The notes: generated by a model not told the origin, from the letters alone. Counted from the first letter of the stretch, positions 54,581 through 63,512 are shown. The stretch: DNA of 64,000 nt from Pseudomonas sp. B21-040 (GCF_024748695.1 NZ_CP087176.1:3527501-3591500), one strand, 5' to 3'. Translations and numbers: made by a program.

Positions 54581-54708
54581 CTGTAGCAACTGTCGAGCAG
54601 CGCGAGGCTGCGCGCGGCGACGAAGTCGTCGTAAACCTGCGAACGCGGCTGTCCTGACACGTCCTGGGGCCCCGGACGCAGCCTCGCGCTGCTCGACAGC
54701 TGCTACAG
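54581..54708. repeat. REP-type inverted repeat pair
   Basis: CTGTAGCAACTGTCGAGCAG at 54581 extends into CGCGAGGCTGCG and returns inverted at its far end (to 54708). One mismatch (CAACTG against CAGCTG) separates the arms. It lies between the chemoreceptor and pnuC genes. Confidence 0.86.
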
Positions 54709-54775
54709 CGCTGGTTCTACTTGGCGGCGGCTGCCGGTACAATCCGCCCCCACTTCGCTTTCCCAAGGAACCTCC

Positions 54776-55339
54776 ATGTCCGGGCTTGAACTGTTTGCCG
54801 CTGCCCTCGGTGTAATCGCCGTCTGGCTGACCGTCAAACAGAACCCCTGGTGCTGGCCGATCGGTCTGGTCATGGTGCTGCTTTATAGCTGGATCTTTTT
54901 TGAGGTAAAGCTGTATTCGGACATGCTCCTGCAAGTGATCTACGCCGCGCTGCAACTCTATGGCTGGTGGCAATGGACCCGCGCAGGCGAGGCGAAAACC
55001 GGTCGGCAGGTCAGTCGCCTCGATGGCAAGTCGGTAGCCCTTGGCCTTGCGGTCGGCGCGCTGGGCAGTGCGCTGTTGGGCGCCGCCATGGCGCACTGGA
55101 CCGATGCCGCCCAGCCTTGGCTCGACGCCGCACTGACCGGCTTCAGTCTGGTTGCACAGATGTGGATGGCGCAAAAACGCGTGCAATGCTGGCCACTGTG
55201 GATTGCCGTCGATGTGGTTTTCGTCGGGCTGTTTATCTACAAAGGCATGTACATCACATGTGCCCTCTATGCACTGTTCCTGCTGCTGGCAGTGCAAGGC
55301 TGGCGTGAATGGCGGGCCGAGCCGGCGCTACGCACGTGA
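54776..55339 (+). CDS. pnuC: PnuC-type nicotinamide riboside transporter
   Basis: 187 residues, seven predicted helices. The PnuC substrate-binding features are present: W-x-I-G (CWPIGLVMVLLYSWIFF), YSDMLLQVIYAALQLYGWWQW and WPLWIAVDVVFVGLFIYKGM. It moves nicotinamide riboside by facilitated diffusion; phosphorylation inside the cell traps it. The downstream gene overlaps by GTGA and encodes a NadR-like kinase, which supports nicotinamide riboside rather than thiamine or riboflavin as substrate. Confidence 0.93.
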   Translation: MSGLELFAAALGVIAVWLTVKQNPWCWPIGLVMVLLYSWIFFEVKLYSDMLLQVIYAALQLYGWWQWTRAGEAKTGRQVSRLDGKSVALGLAVGALGSALLGAAMAHWTDAAQPWLDAALTGFSLVAQMWMAQKRVQCWPLWIAVDVVFVGLFIYKGMYITCALYALFLLLAVQGWREWRAEPALRT

Positions 55340-55860
55340 AGGTGCTGGTGCTGACGGGGCCCGAATCCAGCGGCAAGAGCTGGCTGGCGGCCGAGTTACA
55401 AGGGCATTTTGGCGGCGTGCGAGTCGATGAATTCGTGCGTTGGTTCATCGAACAAAATCCCCGCGACACCTGCCTGGGCGATATTGCTGAGATCGCCCGT
55501 GGCCAGTTGCAATGGGAAGATGAAGCACGTTCCCGACAGCCTCGACTTTTGATTCTCGACACCCATTTGCTGAGCAATATCCTTTGGAGCAACACCTTGT
55601 TTGGCGACTGCCCTGCATGGCTTGAGCCCGCGTTGCTGGCCCGCCATTACGATCTGCACCTGCTGCTGTCACCGGAGCAGGTCGATTGGACGGACGACGG
55701 CCAGCGTTGTCAGCCCGAACTGAGTGAGCGCCTGGCATTTTTCACGTCGACCCAGACCTGGCTCGAACAACACCGCAAGCCGTTTCAGATTATTCAGGGA
55801 AGCTGGACACAACGGCGGTTTCAGGCGATTGAAGCGGTGAGCCATCTGCTGGATTGCTGA
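55336..55860 (+). CDS. NadR-like P-loop kinase (nicotinamide riboside kinase)
   Basis: 174 residues from a GTG overlapping the pnuC stop. Walker A GPESSGKS (residues 8-15), an acidic DEF after a strand (VDEFVRWFIEQNP) and LLILDTHLLSNILWSNTLFG resemble the C-terminal kinase domain of NadR. There is no N-terminal HTH or adenylyltransferase domain, so it is kinase only. It probably phosphorylates nicotinamide riboside imported by PnuC to NMN. Confidence 0.87.
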   Translation: MKVLVLTGPESSGKSWLAAELQGHFGGVRVDEFVRWFIEQNPRDTCLGDIAEIARGQLQWEDEARSRQPRLLILDTHLLSNILWSNTLFGDCPAWLEPALLARHYDLHLLLSPEQVDWTDDGQRCQPELSERLAFFTSTQTWLEQHRKPFQIIQGSWTQRRFQAIEAVSHLLDC

Positions 55861-55921
55861 GCCTTCATTGGGGCGATTTCCCCAGTGATCCCCCCTGTTT
55901 TGGGGGGAAAGTGTCCACTCC

Positions 55922-56084
55922 TGAAACACTCATCTGCCCGCAAACAGGCTGTTTCAGCGCTCTTCATCATCTTGTCATGGCGCTTGTTAAACCGTTGAAA
56001 CACATCAGCGCAAACCCCCGTGCTAGAGCTTTGCGTCGGGATTAGTCAGTAAAACCTCGCCCCGGTTGTCTCACGCATGAAACA
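55922..56084. promoter_or_regulatory. Four TGAAACA motifs upstream of fapA (candidate enhancer sites)
   Basis: TGAAACA occurs at 55922-55928, inverted at 55950-55956 (TGTTTCA), and again at 55996-56002 and 56078-56084. The first two form an inverted pair. All lie 65-230 bp upstream of the sigma-54-like promoter, where bacterial enhancer-binding proteins usually bind. The 356-bp gap (55861-56216) also holds a short G/C palindrome at 55889-55908. Confidence 0.45.
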
Positions 56085-56148
56085 TTGAGCGTATCGCGCA
56101 CTTTTCACAAAAGCCTAACCCATTGAATTAACACAACAATTCAAAAGC

Positions 56149-56162
56149 GGCACAGCTTTCGC
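56149..56162 (+). promoter_or_regulatory. Candidate sigma-54 promoter of the fap operon
   Basis: GGCACAGCTTTCGC keeps the diagnostic GG and GC separated by exactly 10 bp and matches GGCAC-N5-TTGC with one mismatch. Transcription would start near 56173, about 44 nt before the fapA GTG. The convergent gene at 61303-62628 encodes a sigma-54 activator. Confidence 0.6.
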
Positions 56163-56216
56163 TCTCTCCTTCCCAACGCTGACTAGGGCCAGCCCACAAA
56201 AGAAGGAATTGCTGCC

Positions 56217-56684
56217 GTGGGGACTTTCAACAAAGGCATTTCAAAAGGTATTTCATACCTGCTGCTGATCGGATGTGCCGCCGGTTCGGTACTCAGCCTG
56301 AATGCTCAGGCCGATGGCAATGGCGTCATTACTCTCAAACGCGATGTTCAGCCTATTCCTATTGGCCGGAACGGGGGCAAAGACCCCTATCCGACCACAG
56401 TCAACGCCAACCCTTCACAACGCATCAATACAACCATGACCAACACTGAATTGAGCGACGGTGAATTCGCCAGTGTGGCCAGCGGTTCGACCATCAGCGG
56501 CAACGTCAACCCGAACACAAACGGTGGCAGCATGCCAGGCCTCAACGTCGTGACCAATCCCAACGGCATGCCAGGCATGAGCGCCGGCCACGGTGGTGGT
56601 AGCGGTGCCGCGATTTCCGGAACCATCAACCGGGCCATGAGTTCCGGCCTGGCCCCACTGACCAGAATGGCCGGAGGTCAATGA
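56217..56684 (+). CDS. fapA: Functional amyloid chaperone-like protein FapA
   Basis: 155 residues, GTG start with AGAAGGAA 8 nt upstream. A Sec signal peptide ends near AQA-D (residue 32). The mature chain is Asn/Gly/Ser/Thr-rich with no strong fold, which is typical of FapA. In Pseudomonas, FapA influences the FapB/FapC composition of fibres and may act as a periplasmic chaperone. It is first in the operon; fapB starts 1 bp after its stop. Confidence 0.92.
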   Translation: MGTFNKGISKGISYLLLIGCAAGSVLSLNAQADGNGVITLKRDVQPIPIGRNGGKDPYPTTVNANPSQRINTTMTNTELSDGEFASVASGSTISGNVNPNTNGGSMPGLNVVTNPNGMPGMSAGHGGGSGAAISGTINRAMSSGLAPLTRMAGGQ

Positions 56685-56685
56685 C

Positions 56686-57264
56686 ATGAATCGCAGCCTC
56701 ATTTTCCTCGCCCTGTTCGCCAGCGCAAGCGCCATGGCCGACTCCGGCGTCGCCAGCATGAACAACGCCAACATCCAGGATTCCGGCGTCCAGTACAAAG
56801 GCAACTTCAACGTCAACCAGGCGGCCGGGGATCAGTTGCAACAAACCAACACCCGGGCTATCGCCATCGGCACCAATGCCGGCGCGTCCACCCACATCAA
56901 CCAGAAAATCGATACCCCCGCCAACCCTTCGATGAACGCTACTTCCACGATCGGTGGCACCTCTTTCAGTAATGGCAACGGTGTACTGGGCGTTAACCAG
57001 AGCGCCGGGGCCAACAACCAAATGGCCAACGCAATGCGCGTCAGCATCAGTGCTGCACCGCAGAGCGTCGACGATAGCGCCCTTTCCCAACAGAACGTGG
57101 CGTTGTTACCAAACTCAGGAGCAACTGGACCCCAAACCGGCAGTCGCCAGGTCGTTACCAGCGACCAGGCCTTCACCGGCAGCCGGGGGATTATCCAGGT
57201 GAACCAGAGTGCTGGGGTGGGGAACCGAATGGCTAACACCCTCAGCATCCGGGTCGCTGACTGA
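56686..57264 (+). CDS. fapB: Functional amyloid minor subunit FapB (nucleator)
   Basis: 192 residues, signal peptide (cleavage near AMA-D, residue 18). Imperfect amyloid repeats carry the Asn/Gln/Ala/Gly signature: FNVNQAAGDQLQQTNTRAI, LGVNQSAGANNQMANAMRV and IQVNQSAGVGNRMANTLSI. These correspond to R1-R3. FapB is a minor fibre component thought to nucleate FapC. 63 bp before fapC. Confidence 0.93.
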   Translation: MNRSLIFLALFASASAMADSGVASMNNANIQDSGVQYKGNFNVNQAAGDQLQQTNTRAIAIGTNAGASTHINQKIDTPANPSMNATSTIGGTSFSNGNGVLGVNQSAGANNQMANAMRVSISAAPQSVDDSALSQQNVALLPNSGATGPQTGSRQVVTSDQAFTGSRGIIQVNQSAGVGNRMANTLSIRVAD

Positions 57265-57327
57265 CCCAAACGCAGTGCGATTAGAAAGTACCAACACTTA
57301 ACCAACTAATAAGCACGGAGAAACACC

Positions 57328-58341
57328 ATGAAACCTACAATGGCCTTAAAACCACTGGTTTTCGCTCTCGCAGCAGTGATGGCAATCGCAGCACAAGCAG
57401 GCGGTCGTGATGATGATCACGGTCATGGCAACGGTCACGGCAACGGGCATAACAACCATCAGCCTAAACACCCTACTTTTGAAGAAATGCTTTCAATCTC
57501 TGCCGGTGCCGGCGCCACTGTGATGGACCAACAGGACAGCAGTGACAACGGGGTATTGAACCAAGGCACCAAAAACGACGCTAGAGCTGACAGCTCGTTG
57601 AATAACTCCAACGGCAACATGGGCGCCAACGTTGCAGCCGGTGACGGCAACCAACAAGACAACGCCGCCGCTTTGGCCACTGCTGACGAAAGCTTTATCT
57701 TCGGCTCCGCAGTCGCTATTTCCAGCGCGACTCAAAACAACACCGGCAACACCGTTCTCAACTACTCTAATACCAACAACGCAAACCTGAACAACGCAGG
57801 CAATAGTGGCTCAGGCAACATTGGCATCAACGTGACGGCTGGCGATTTCAACCAACAGAAAAACAACCTGGCCATTGCTGTATCCGGCGGTCGTGTAGCC
57901 GCAGCAGCAGCCGAAGCCAACCAAACCTCGACTGGCCTGTCCGTGTCTAACTATGGCACTGAGACCTTCAAAAAAGACGAGCTCAAAGGCACCTTCTCTG
58001 CTCATGGCAAGTTCTATGCTTCAGGCAAAGCAGTGTCCAAACCAGCTGACGATGATCATGGCCACGGCTATGGTAATGACAACAAAGGCGGTCATGGAGA
58101 CCACGACGGTGGCACAGTCAAATCTGACTTCACTGCAGTCGGCACCTTCGATCTGGCCGGTGTGACCACTCAACAAGTGCTGACCCCTGATGGCTGGAAA
58201 AACCCTGTGACCAACAATGCAAGCATGACTAACTCGATGAACAACTTCTCCGGTAATGGCGGAGCCAACGTATCAGCCGGTAACGGCAACCAACAAAGCA
58301 ACTCGCTGTCCATCGCCGCAGGTTGCAAAGCCTGCCTGTAA
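57328..58341 (+). CDS. fapC: Functional amyloid major subunit FapC
   Basis: 337 residues, signal peptide (cleavage near AQA-G, residue 24). Three amyloid repeats show the pattern: GANVAAGDGNQQDNAAALA, GINVTAGDFNQQKNNLAIAV and GANVSAGNGNQQSNSLSIAA. The C-terminus has the conserved CxxC (Cys333, Cys336 in GCKACL). Two His/Asp/Gly-rich stretches stand out: residues 27-49 (six His) and about 240-263 in the last linker (four His). GGAG precedes the ATG. FapC is the main structural fibre protein of Pseudomonas biofilms. A terminator hairpin follows. Confidence 0.95.
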   Translation: MKPTMALKPLVFALAAVMAIAAQAGGRDDDHGHGNGHGNGHNNHQPKHPTFEEMLSISAGAGATVMDQQDSSDNGVLNQGTKNDARADSSLNNSNGNMGANVAAGDGNQQDNAAALATADESFIFGSAVAISSATQNNTGNTVLNYSNTNNANLNNAGNSGSGNIGINVTAGDFNQQKNNLAIAVSGGRVAAAAAEANQTSTGLSVSNYGTETFKKDELKGTFSAHGKFYASGKAVSKPADDDHGHGYGNDNKGGHGDHDGGTVKSDFTAVGTFDLAGVTTQQVLTPDGWKNPVTNNASMTNSMNNFSGNGGANVSAGNGNQQSNSLSIAAGCKACL

Positions 58342-58355
58342 TCGCGATCGCAATG

Positions 58356-58378
58356 AAAGCCCCGGAAACGGGGCTTTT
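58356..58378 (+). terminator. Intra-operon terminator between fapC and fapD
   Basis: AAAGCCCCG and CGGGGCTTT form a 9-bp perfect stem closed by a GAAA tetraloop, followed by T (58356-58378). It lies 15 bp after the fapC stop and 28 bp before the fapD ATG. Confidence 0.8.
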
Positions 58379-58405
58379 CCACAGTCCCAAAAGGCGTAAT
58401 CGATC

Positions 58406-59086
58406 ATGCGCAAGACTGCCCTTTTCGCCCTACTCTGCCTGTCTGGCCTGACTCAGGCTGCACAGATGCCAGTAGCCGCCCTGCCTGGCGGCGTGCTGGT
58501 CTATAAGCAGGTACAGAGTTTGCGTGAGCGCAAGTTTGCCGACATCGTCGAACAGAAAACCGATTTCAGCTGCGGCGCCGCCGCACTGGCCACGGTGTTA
58601 CGCCAGGCTTATTGGCTCGACGTCGATGAGGAGCACATCATCAAAGGCATGCTGGTCAACGCTGACCAGAACCTTGTTCGTACTCAAGGTTTCTCCATGC
58701 TGGACATGAAGCGCTACATAGAAAGCATCGGCATGCGCGCCAGGGGCTACAAGATCCCACCTGAAAAGCTGGATTCAGTAACGATTCCGGTGGTGGTACT
58801 GATGGAAATTCGCGGCTACAAGCATTTCGTGGTGATGCAGCGTGCGGACAAGCAGTGGGTCTACATCGGAGACCCGGTACTCGGACACAAACGCTACTCC
58901 CATGATGACTTTGTCAAAGGTTGGAACGGCATAGTCTTCGCTATCGTAGGTCCCGGTTACGACAAAACCAATGCATTACGCAGTCCACCGGTACCGCTGA
59001 CAGCCAAGAACAAGCTGGATACCTTCAACCCTGTCAGAGATGCTGAGTTGATGGATTTTGGTTTCATACAGAGCGACTTCTTTTAA
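58406..59086 (+). CDS. fapD: FapD, C39-like peptidase of the amyloid export system
   Basis: 226 residues with a signal peptide (cleavage near TQA-A, residue 18). The papain-like C39 triad fits Cys56 (DFSCGAAALATV), His140 (GYKHFVVM) and Asp156 (YIGDPVLG). C39 peptidases are usually fused to ABC exporters; FapD is stand-alone and periplasmic. It is thought to process Fap proteins during export, with FapF as the pore. Confidence 0.94.
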   Translation: MRKTALFALLCLSGLTQAAQMPVAALPGGVLVYKQVQSLRERKFADIVEQKTDFSCGAAALATVLRQAYWLDVDEEHIIKGMLVNADQNLVRTQGFSMLDMKRYIESIGMRARGYKIPPEKLDSVTIPVVVLMEIRGYKHFVVMQRADKQWVYIGDPVLGHKRYSHDDFVKGWNGIVFAIVGPGYDKTNALRSPPVPLTAKNKLDTFNPVRDAELMDFGFIQSDFF

Positions 59087-59130
59087 TCGCCAAATGATGA
59101 TATTGGAGCAGGATGCTCCGGGAGCAGCAG

Positions 59131-59883
59131 ATGAAAACCTCATACTGGCTGGCCGCTGTGTGTCTGGCAGCGAGCGCATCAGGCTATGCCAATGGATTCA
59201 AGCCAATCGAAGTAAAGGATCAGGAACTCGCCCAGTTGCGCGGTCGTTATGTGATGCCGGGCCGTATTATCAGCTTCGGCGTTGTAATGAGCAGTACCTG
59301 GCGCAATGCCAGTGGTGACGTCATCGGGGCGGCGACGTCCATGCAGATCCAGGCGGCAACGATCAAACCCGAATTCTATGTATCAACCATCAAACAATCA
59401 GGCAATTCCGGTCCTGGCGGTACACCTGAACAAGGCACCGGCAATGTAGTCGGCGGCGCTGGACTGTCCACCAGCCAGGGCATTACCCAAAGCGTGCGTG
59501 CAGCTGGCGATAGCAACACCGCTTACAACAACGTTTCGATCGATGTGAAGGAAGCTAACCAGGCACCGGCGCTTGTACCGGGGCAGGGCCAGGCTTTGCT
59601 GGCAGGGCAAACGATCAGCGGCAGCAACGCCGCCGGTAGCGTGGCAGTGACTGCCACTGGGGGTGGCGTTCAAATGGCAATTACTGCCAACAACAATCAA
59701 GGCAACGCGTTGCAACAAGTGGCCCAGGGCGGATTGCTCCAAAACACCCGGCTGATGGGCAACAGCAACATGGTTAACAACCTTACCCAGCTCAACGTAG
59801 TACTCAATAATAATGGCCCGAGTGCTGGCGCATTGGACTGCAACCTGACCCAACTTAACGCCCTCCGTACCTTGGGATATTGA
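59131..59883 (+). CDS. fapE: FapE, minor extracellular Fap protein
   Basis: 250 residues from the ATG at 59131 (MKTSYWLAAVCLAASASGYA), preferred to 59113 because GGGAG precedes it and the signal peptide then begins properly. The mature chain is Ala/Gly/Asn/Gln-rich (SGSNAAGSVAVTATGGGVQM; NNNQGNALQQVAQGGLLQNT), and one C-terminal Cys (LDCNLTQLN) is conserved in the family. FapE is found in small amounts in fibres and may be an accessory or export-linked factor. Confidence 0.92.
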   Translation: MKTSYWLAAVCLAASASGYANGFKPIEVKDQELAQLRGRYVMPGRIISFGVVMSSTWRNASGDVIGAATSMQIQAATIKPEFYVSTIKQSGNSGPGGTPEQGTGNVVGGAGLSTSQGITQSVRAAGDSNTAYNNVSIDVKEANQAPALVPGQGQALLAGQTISGSNAAGSVAVTATGGGVQMAITANNNQGNALQQVAQGGLLQNTRLMGNSNMVNNLTQLNVVLNNNGPSAGALDCNLTQLNALRTLGY

Positions 59884-59928
59884 ACTACGCTCAGTCTCGA
59901 TCATTGGGTTTAAAGGGACGGCTTATTC

Positions 59929-61233
59929 ATGTATCGATCAGTATCACTGCGTGCAGTAGTTTGTCTGAGTGCTCTATTTCCGGCCGCCGTGCTTCATGCG
60001 GCACCCAACTCGGATGTAGAGGCCTTGAAGCAGGAACTTCTGGAGCTAAAGCAACGATACGAAGTACAACAAAAAGCCCTGGCGGTGCTCGAACAACGGG
60101 TCCGCCAGGTAGAGGATCAACCCGCAGCGCCCCCACCGAAACGCCTGGCCAAGTCGCCAGCCGACATGAGAGGGAACGCGGTAGCCGCAGGGACTGGCGC
60201 AGCAGCAGCATCGGGGGGCGCAGCCGGGGGCAGCGGCAGTTCTTATGGCCAGTCGCTGGCCGATGATTCACAACCGGCACAGAGTGTGTCCAACCTGTAT
60301 GACGAAGCCAGCGGGTTCTTTGGCGGCGGCAAATTCAGCGTCGAGACCGGGATCACTTACTCCCGATACGACACCCGCCAGCTGATCCTCAACGGTTTCC
60401 TGGCACTGGACTCGATCTTCCTGGGCAACATCAACCTCGACCGGATCAAGGCCGATACCTGGACGCTCGATCTCACCGGTCGCTACAACTACAACAACCG
60501 CTGGCAGTTCGACCTGAACGTGCCGGTGATTTACCGCGAGTCGACTTATCAGTCCGGCGGCGGCAACCAGGGCGCGGCCAACGTTACAACCGAAGACACG
60601 GTCACCAGAGACCCGACGATTGGCGACGTGAACTTCGGGATCGCCTACAAGTTCCTGGACGAATCGGTGAATACCCCGGATGCCGTTGTCACCTTGCGGG
60701 TCAAGGCGCCGACCGGCAAGGACCCGTTCGGGATCAAGCTGCGTCAGACCGATGCCAACACCAACCTGTTCGTGCCTGACACCCTGCCAACCGGTAACGG
60801 CGTCTGGTCGGTCACCCCGGGTATTTCGCTGGTCAAAACCTTCGATCCGGCGGTGTTGTTCGGCAGCTTGTCTTACACCCACAACTTCGAAGAATCCTTC
60901 GACGACATCAGCGCTACCGTCAACCAGAAAACGCCAGGCAAAGTACAAATCGGCGACAGCTTCCAGATCGGCGCTGGTATTGCGTTCGCGCTGAACGAAA
61001 AGATGAGTATGTCGTTCTCGGTGTCCGACCTGGTGCAGCGCAGAAGCAAGCTGAAACAGGATGGGGGTGACTGGGAATCCGTGGTCGCCAGCGATGCCAA
61101 CGCCGGTTATTTCAACATCGGCATGACCATTGCTGCTACCGACAACCTGACCATCGTACCCAACCTGTCCATGGGCATGACGGACGATGCCCCGGACTTC
61201 CAGTTCAGCCTGAAATTCCCTTACTACTTCTAA
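59929..61233 (+). CDS. fapF: FapF, outer-membrane amyloid secretion channel
   Basis: 434 residues with a signal peptide (cleavage near LHA-A, residue 24). An N-terminal coiled coil (about 30-65; [19 protein letters not shown]) is followed by a Gly/Ala/Ser-rich linker and a C-terminal beta-barrel (about 120-434) ending FSLKFPYYF, an outer-membrane insertion signal. In Pseudomonas, FapF is a trimeric barrel gated by its coiled coil that exports FapB, FapC and FapE. AAAGGGA precedes the ATG. Confidence 0.95.
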   Translation: MYRSVSLRAVVCLSALFPAAVLHAAPNSDVEALKQELLELKQRYEVQQKALAVLEQRVRQVEDQPAAPPPKRLAKSPADMRGNAVAAGTGAAAASGGAAGGSGSSYGQSLADDSQPAQSVSNLYDEASGFFGGGKFSVETGITYSRYDTRQLILNGFLALDSIFLGNINLDRIKADTWTLDLTGRYNYNNRWQFDLNVPVIYRESTYQSGGGNQGAANVTTEDTVTRDPTIGDVNFGIAYKFLDESVNTPDAVVTLRVKAPTGKDPFGIKLRQTDANTNLFVPDTLPTGNGVWSVTPGISLVKTFDPAVLFGSLSYTHNFEESFDDISATVNQKTPGKVQIGDSFQIGAGIAFALNEKMSMSFSVSDLVQRRSKLKQDGGDWESVVASDANAGYFNIGMTIAATDNLTIVPNLSMGMTDDAPDFQFSLKFPYYF

Positions 61234-61250
61234 CTGTTTCAAGCCCAAGG

Positions 61251-61288
61251 AAAAGGCCCGCTGCGACGTCAATCGCAGCGGGCCTTTT
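61251..61288. terminator. Bidirectional terminator between fapF and the sigma-54 activator gene
   Basis: AAAAGGCCCGCTGCGA (61251-61266) pairs perfectly with TCGCAGCGGGCCTTTT (61273-61288) across a 6-nt loop. It ends the fap operon on the plus strand and the regulator gene on the minus strand. Confidence 0.93.
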
Positions 61289-61302
61289 CGTTTCACCGCG
61301 CC

Positions 61303-62628
61303 CTAGCGGATCTGGTGCTTGTGCAGCAATCGGTAGAAAGTCGGTCTGGAAACGCCCAGGACCCTGGCGGCAACGCTCAGGTTGTCACTGTGCCGATTGA
61401 GTACATCGCACAGTGCCTGGCGCTCGGCACGGGTCTTGTAGTCTTCGAGGGTGCCCATGGGGGTGGCAAAGGCTTGCTGGCTGATCAACCCCAAGTCTCG
61501 CGCTTCGATCTGCCGCCCCTCGGCGAGCACCAACCCGCGCCGCACCCGATTGGCCAGTTCACGGACATTGCCCGGCCAATCATGTTTGCCCATGGCAATC
61601 AGTGCGTCTTCGCTGAAACTGCGAGGCCGTCGGCCGGTTTCGTGGCTGTAGAAATGGGAGAAGTGGTTGGCCAGCATCGACAGGTCGCCGTGACGTTCAC
61701 GCAGAGGTGCCGTCACCACTTGCAGGACGTTCAGGCGGTAATATAAATCTTCACGAAAACGCTTCTTCTCAATGGCGGCCTCAAGGTCGACGTGCGTCGC
61801 CGCCAAAACCCGCACATCCACCGGAATCGGCTGACTCCCACCTACGCGTTCGATGTGTTTTTCCTGTAGGAAACGCAACAGATTGGCTTGCAGTTCCAGC
61901 GGTAAATCGCCGATTTCATCAAGGAATAATGTGCCGCCGTTCGCGGCTTCTATCCGCCCGACCTTGCGCTGGTGAGCGCCGGTGAAGGCGCCTTTTTCAT
62001 GGCCAAACAACTCGGACTGGATCAAATGTTCTGGAATCGCACCGCAGTTGATCGCCACAAAGGGTTTGCTGTGACGCTGGGACTGCCGGTGCAGCGTGCG
62101 CGCGACCAATTCCTTGCCCGTGCCGCTTTCACCGCGGATCAAGACCGGTGATTCGGTCGGTGCCAATTTGCTCAGCAACTTGCGAAGTTCGCGAATCGGT
62201 TTGCTGTCGCCCAGTAGTTCGTGTTCTGGCTGATCGATGTGAATCGTGCCCTGCCCACGCAGGCGCGCCATGCCGAATGCCCGCCCCAGCGTGACCTGAA
62301 CCCGAGAGACGTCAAAGGGCAAAGTATGGAAGTCGAAAAACCATTCGCACACGAAGTCCCCGACATTCTGCAAGCGCAGGACTTCCTGGTTAAGGACCGC
62401 GATCCACTCGGTGCCGCTGCGGCTGATCAGTTCTTTGACGGCTTCGGGACGTTCCAGATGAAAGGGCTGTAATCGCAACAAGCCGACGTCGCAGGTTCTA
62501 TCGGCGGCGTTCTCCAGGGAACAGCTATCAACATCCCACCCCACCGAGCGCAAACCCGGTAACAGACGATGGCAGTCGTCACAGGGGTCTACTACTAACA
62601 GACGTCGTAACGCAGGCGCTTCGATCAT
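61303..62628 (-). CDS. Sigma-54-dependent activator, VpsR-like N-terminal domain
   Basis: 441 residues. An N-terminal atypical receiver-like region (1-about 130) has no clear phospho-Asp. The AAA+ core has Walker A GESGTGKE (166-173), the sigma-54 contact loop GAFTGA (213-218) and Walker [10 protein letters not shown] (Asp237-Glu238); a Fis-type HTH ends the protein ([18 protein letters not shown]). Its gene is convergent with fapF, and the fap promoter carries a sigma-54-like element and repeated motifs. It is the best candidate to drive the fap operon, by inference. Some relatives bind c-di-GMP; not visible here. Confidence 0.92.
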   Translation of the reverse strand: MIEAPALRRLLVVDPCDDCHRLLPGLRSVGWDVDSCSLENAADRTCDVGLLRLQPFHLERPEAVKELISRSGTEWIAVLNQEVLRLQNVGDFVCEWFFDFHTLPFDVSRVQVTLGRAFGMARLRGQGTIHIDQPEHELLGDSKPIRELRKLLSKLAPTESPVLIRGESGTGKELVARTLHRQSQRHSKPFVAINCGAIPEHLIQSELFGHEKGAFTGAHQRKVGRIEAANGGTLFLDEIGDLPLELQANLLRFLQEKHIERVGGSQPIPVDVRVLAATHVDLEAAIEKKRFREDLYYRLNVLQVVTAPLRERHGDLSMLANHFSHFYSHETGRRPRSFSEDALIAMGKHDWPGNVRELANRVRRGLVLAEGRQIEARDLGLISQQAFATPMGTLEDYKTRAERQALCDVLNRHSDNLSVAARVLGVSRPTFYRLLHKHQIR

Positions 62629-62971
62629 GACTGTTCCTTGGCGCCAAATTTTAGGAAATATTAGTAAAAACAGTCATTTGGCGGACTTGGCTGTAACATT
62701 AGCAAGAATTTGACACACCCTTGTATCGATTGACTATAGAGAGGCTGCTTAAACAGTTATAAGAACGACTTGGTTAGTGACCTAACGAGTTGAACCTTTC
62801 ATTCAGCTTTCAAATCAATACCCCTGCATTGAGTATATGAAAGAAAGTTGAAATTTCTTTTGTTTGTGTGTGACCTGACCCCATGTTGGGGGCATCAGTA
62901 CAAGTAACCAGCCGAACGGTAAGCCCAACCGACGGCAGATCACTTGATTGGGCACACAGAGAGAAAATCCT
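62629..62971. other. Intergenic region between the sigma-54 activator and the small gene at 62972
   Basis: 343 bp. A TTGACA at 62710-62715 and TATAGA at 62735-62740, 19 bp apart, could be a weak sigma-70 promoter for the plus-strand gene. No gene, RNA or repeat recognised. Confidence 0.35.
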
Positions 62972-63238
62972 ATGACCGCCCCGCTCCGTATCAACGAAGC
63001 TCTTTTGATTGCCGACCGCGCTTTTAAACCTTTCCAATGCGTGGCCTGGGCCCCACAAGACGGCAATGGTGAACTCAGCATCACCGTCATCGACCGCACC
63101 AACACCCACATTAGCCGCGCCCAAATCCCTAGCAGCGAGTATTCCGACCCTGCGCAACTCGAACACCTGCTGCAGCAGGCCCGCGCCGAGTTGAGCGAGA
63201 AAGGTTATCAGCTGCAATCATGGTCTATGCCGCACTAA
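62972..63238 (+). CDS. Small conserved protein, unknown function
   Basis: 88 residues from the ATG at 62972 (MTAPLRINEALLIADRAFKP); GAGA lies 9 nt upstream. Mixed alpha/beta content with a helical C-terminus (AQLEHLLQQARAELSEKGY). No signal peptide or membrane segment. Similar small proteins are common in fluorescent pseudomonads as far as I recall, but I know no function. Followed by a hairpin. Confidence 0.75.
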   Translation: MTAPLRINEALLIADRAFKPFQCVAWAPQDGNGELSITVIDRTNTHISRAQIPSSEYSDPAQLEHLLQQARAELSEKGYQLQSWSMPH

Positions 63239-63246
63239 GGGTCTCT

Positions 63247-63280
63247 GCGGACTACTTCAACGTAGTCCGCCCCCCTGCCT
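63247..63280 (+). terminator. Probable terminator after the small gene
   Basis: GCGGACTAC pairs with GTAGTCCGC (63247-63270), then a C/T-rich run ending TTCTTTT. The T-run is imperfect. Confidence 0.55.
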
Positions 63281-63512
63281 TCTTTTAGTTGGCTGTTTTA
63301 ACAGTTACAGCGCATCCAACACTCTAACTTTTTCGCCTCGAATTACTTGGCGCACTTGTCTTTGGTTCGAAAAGACACTGTTCTGGCACAGTGCGACCCT
63401 CCGCCTGTTAGTTATGACAGTTGTGTGATTGCCCATTCAGGGATTGAATGTTTCACACAGGCAGTTGCCCTCCCGCCCCCCGGTTTCGGACAGCTCGCAA
63501 GGAGAGGCGCGC

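Noticed and set aside
21773..54708. Inverted repeats considered as CRISPR or insertion-sequence ends
   Set aside because: They occur as single inverted pairs with no regular spacer array, no transposase gene and no target-site duplication.
63385..63400. TGGCACAGTGCGACCC as a second sigma-54 promoter
   Set aside because: The GC at the -12 position with 10-bp spacing is missing.
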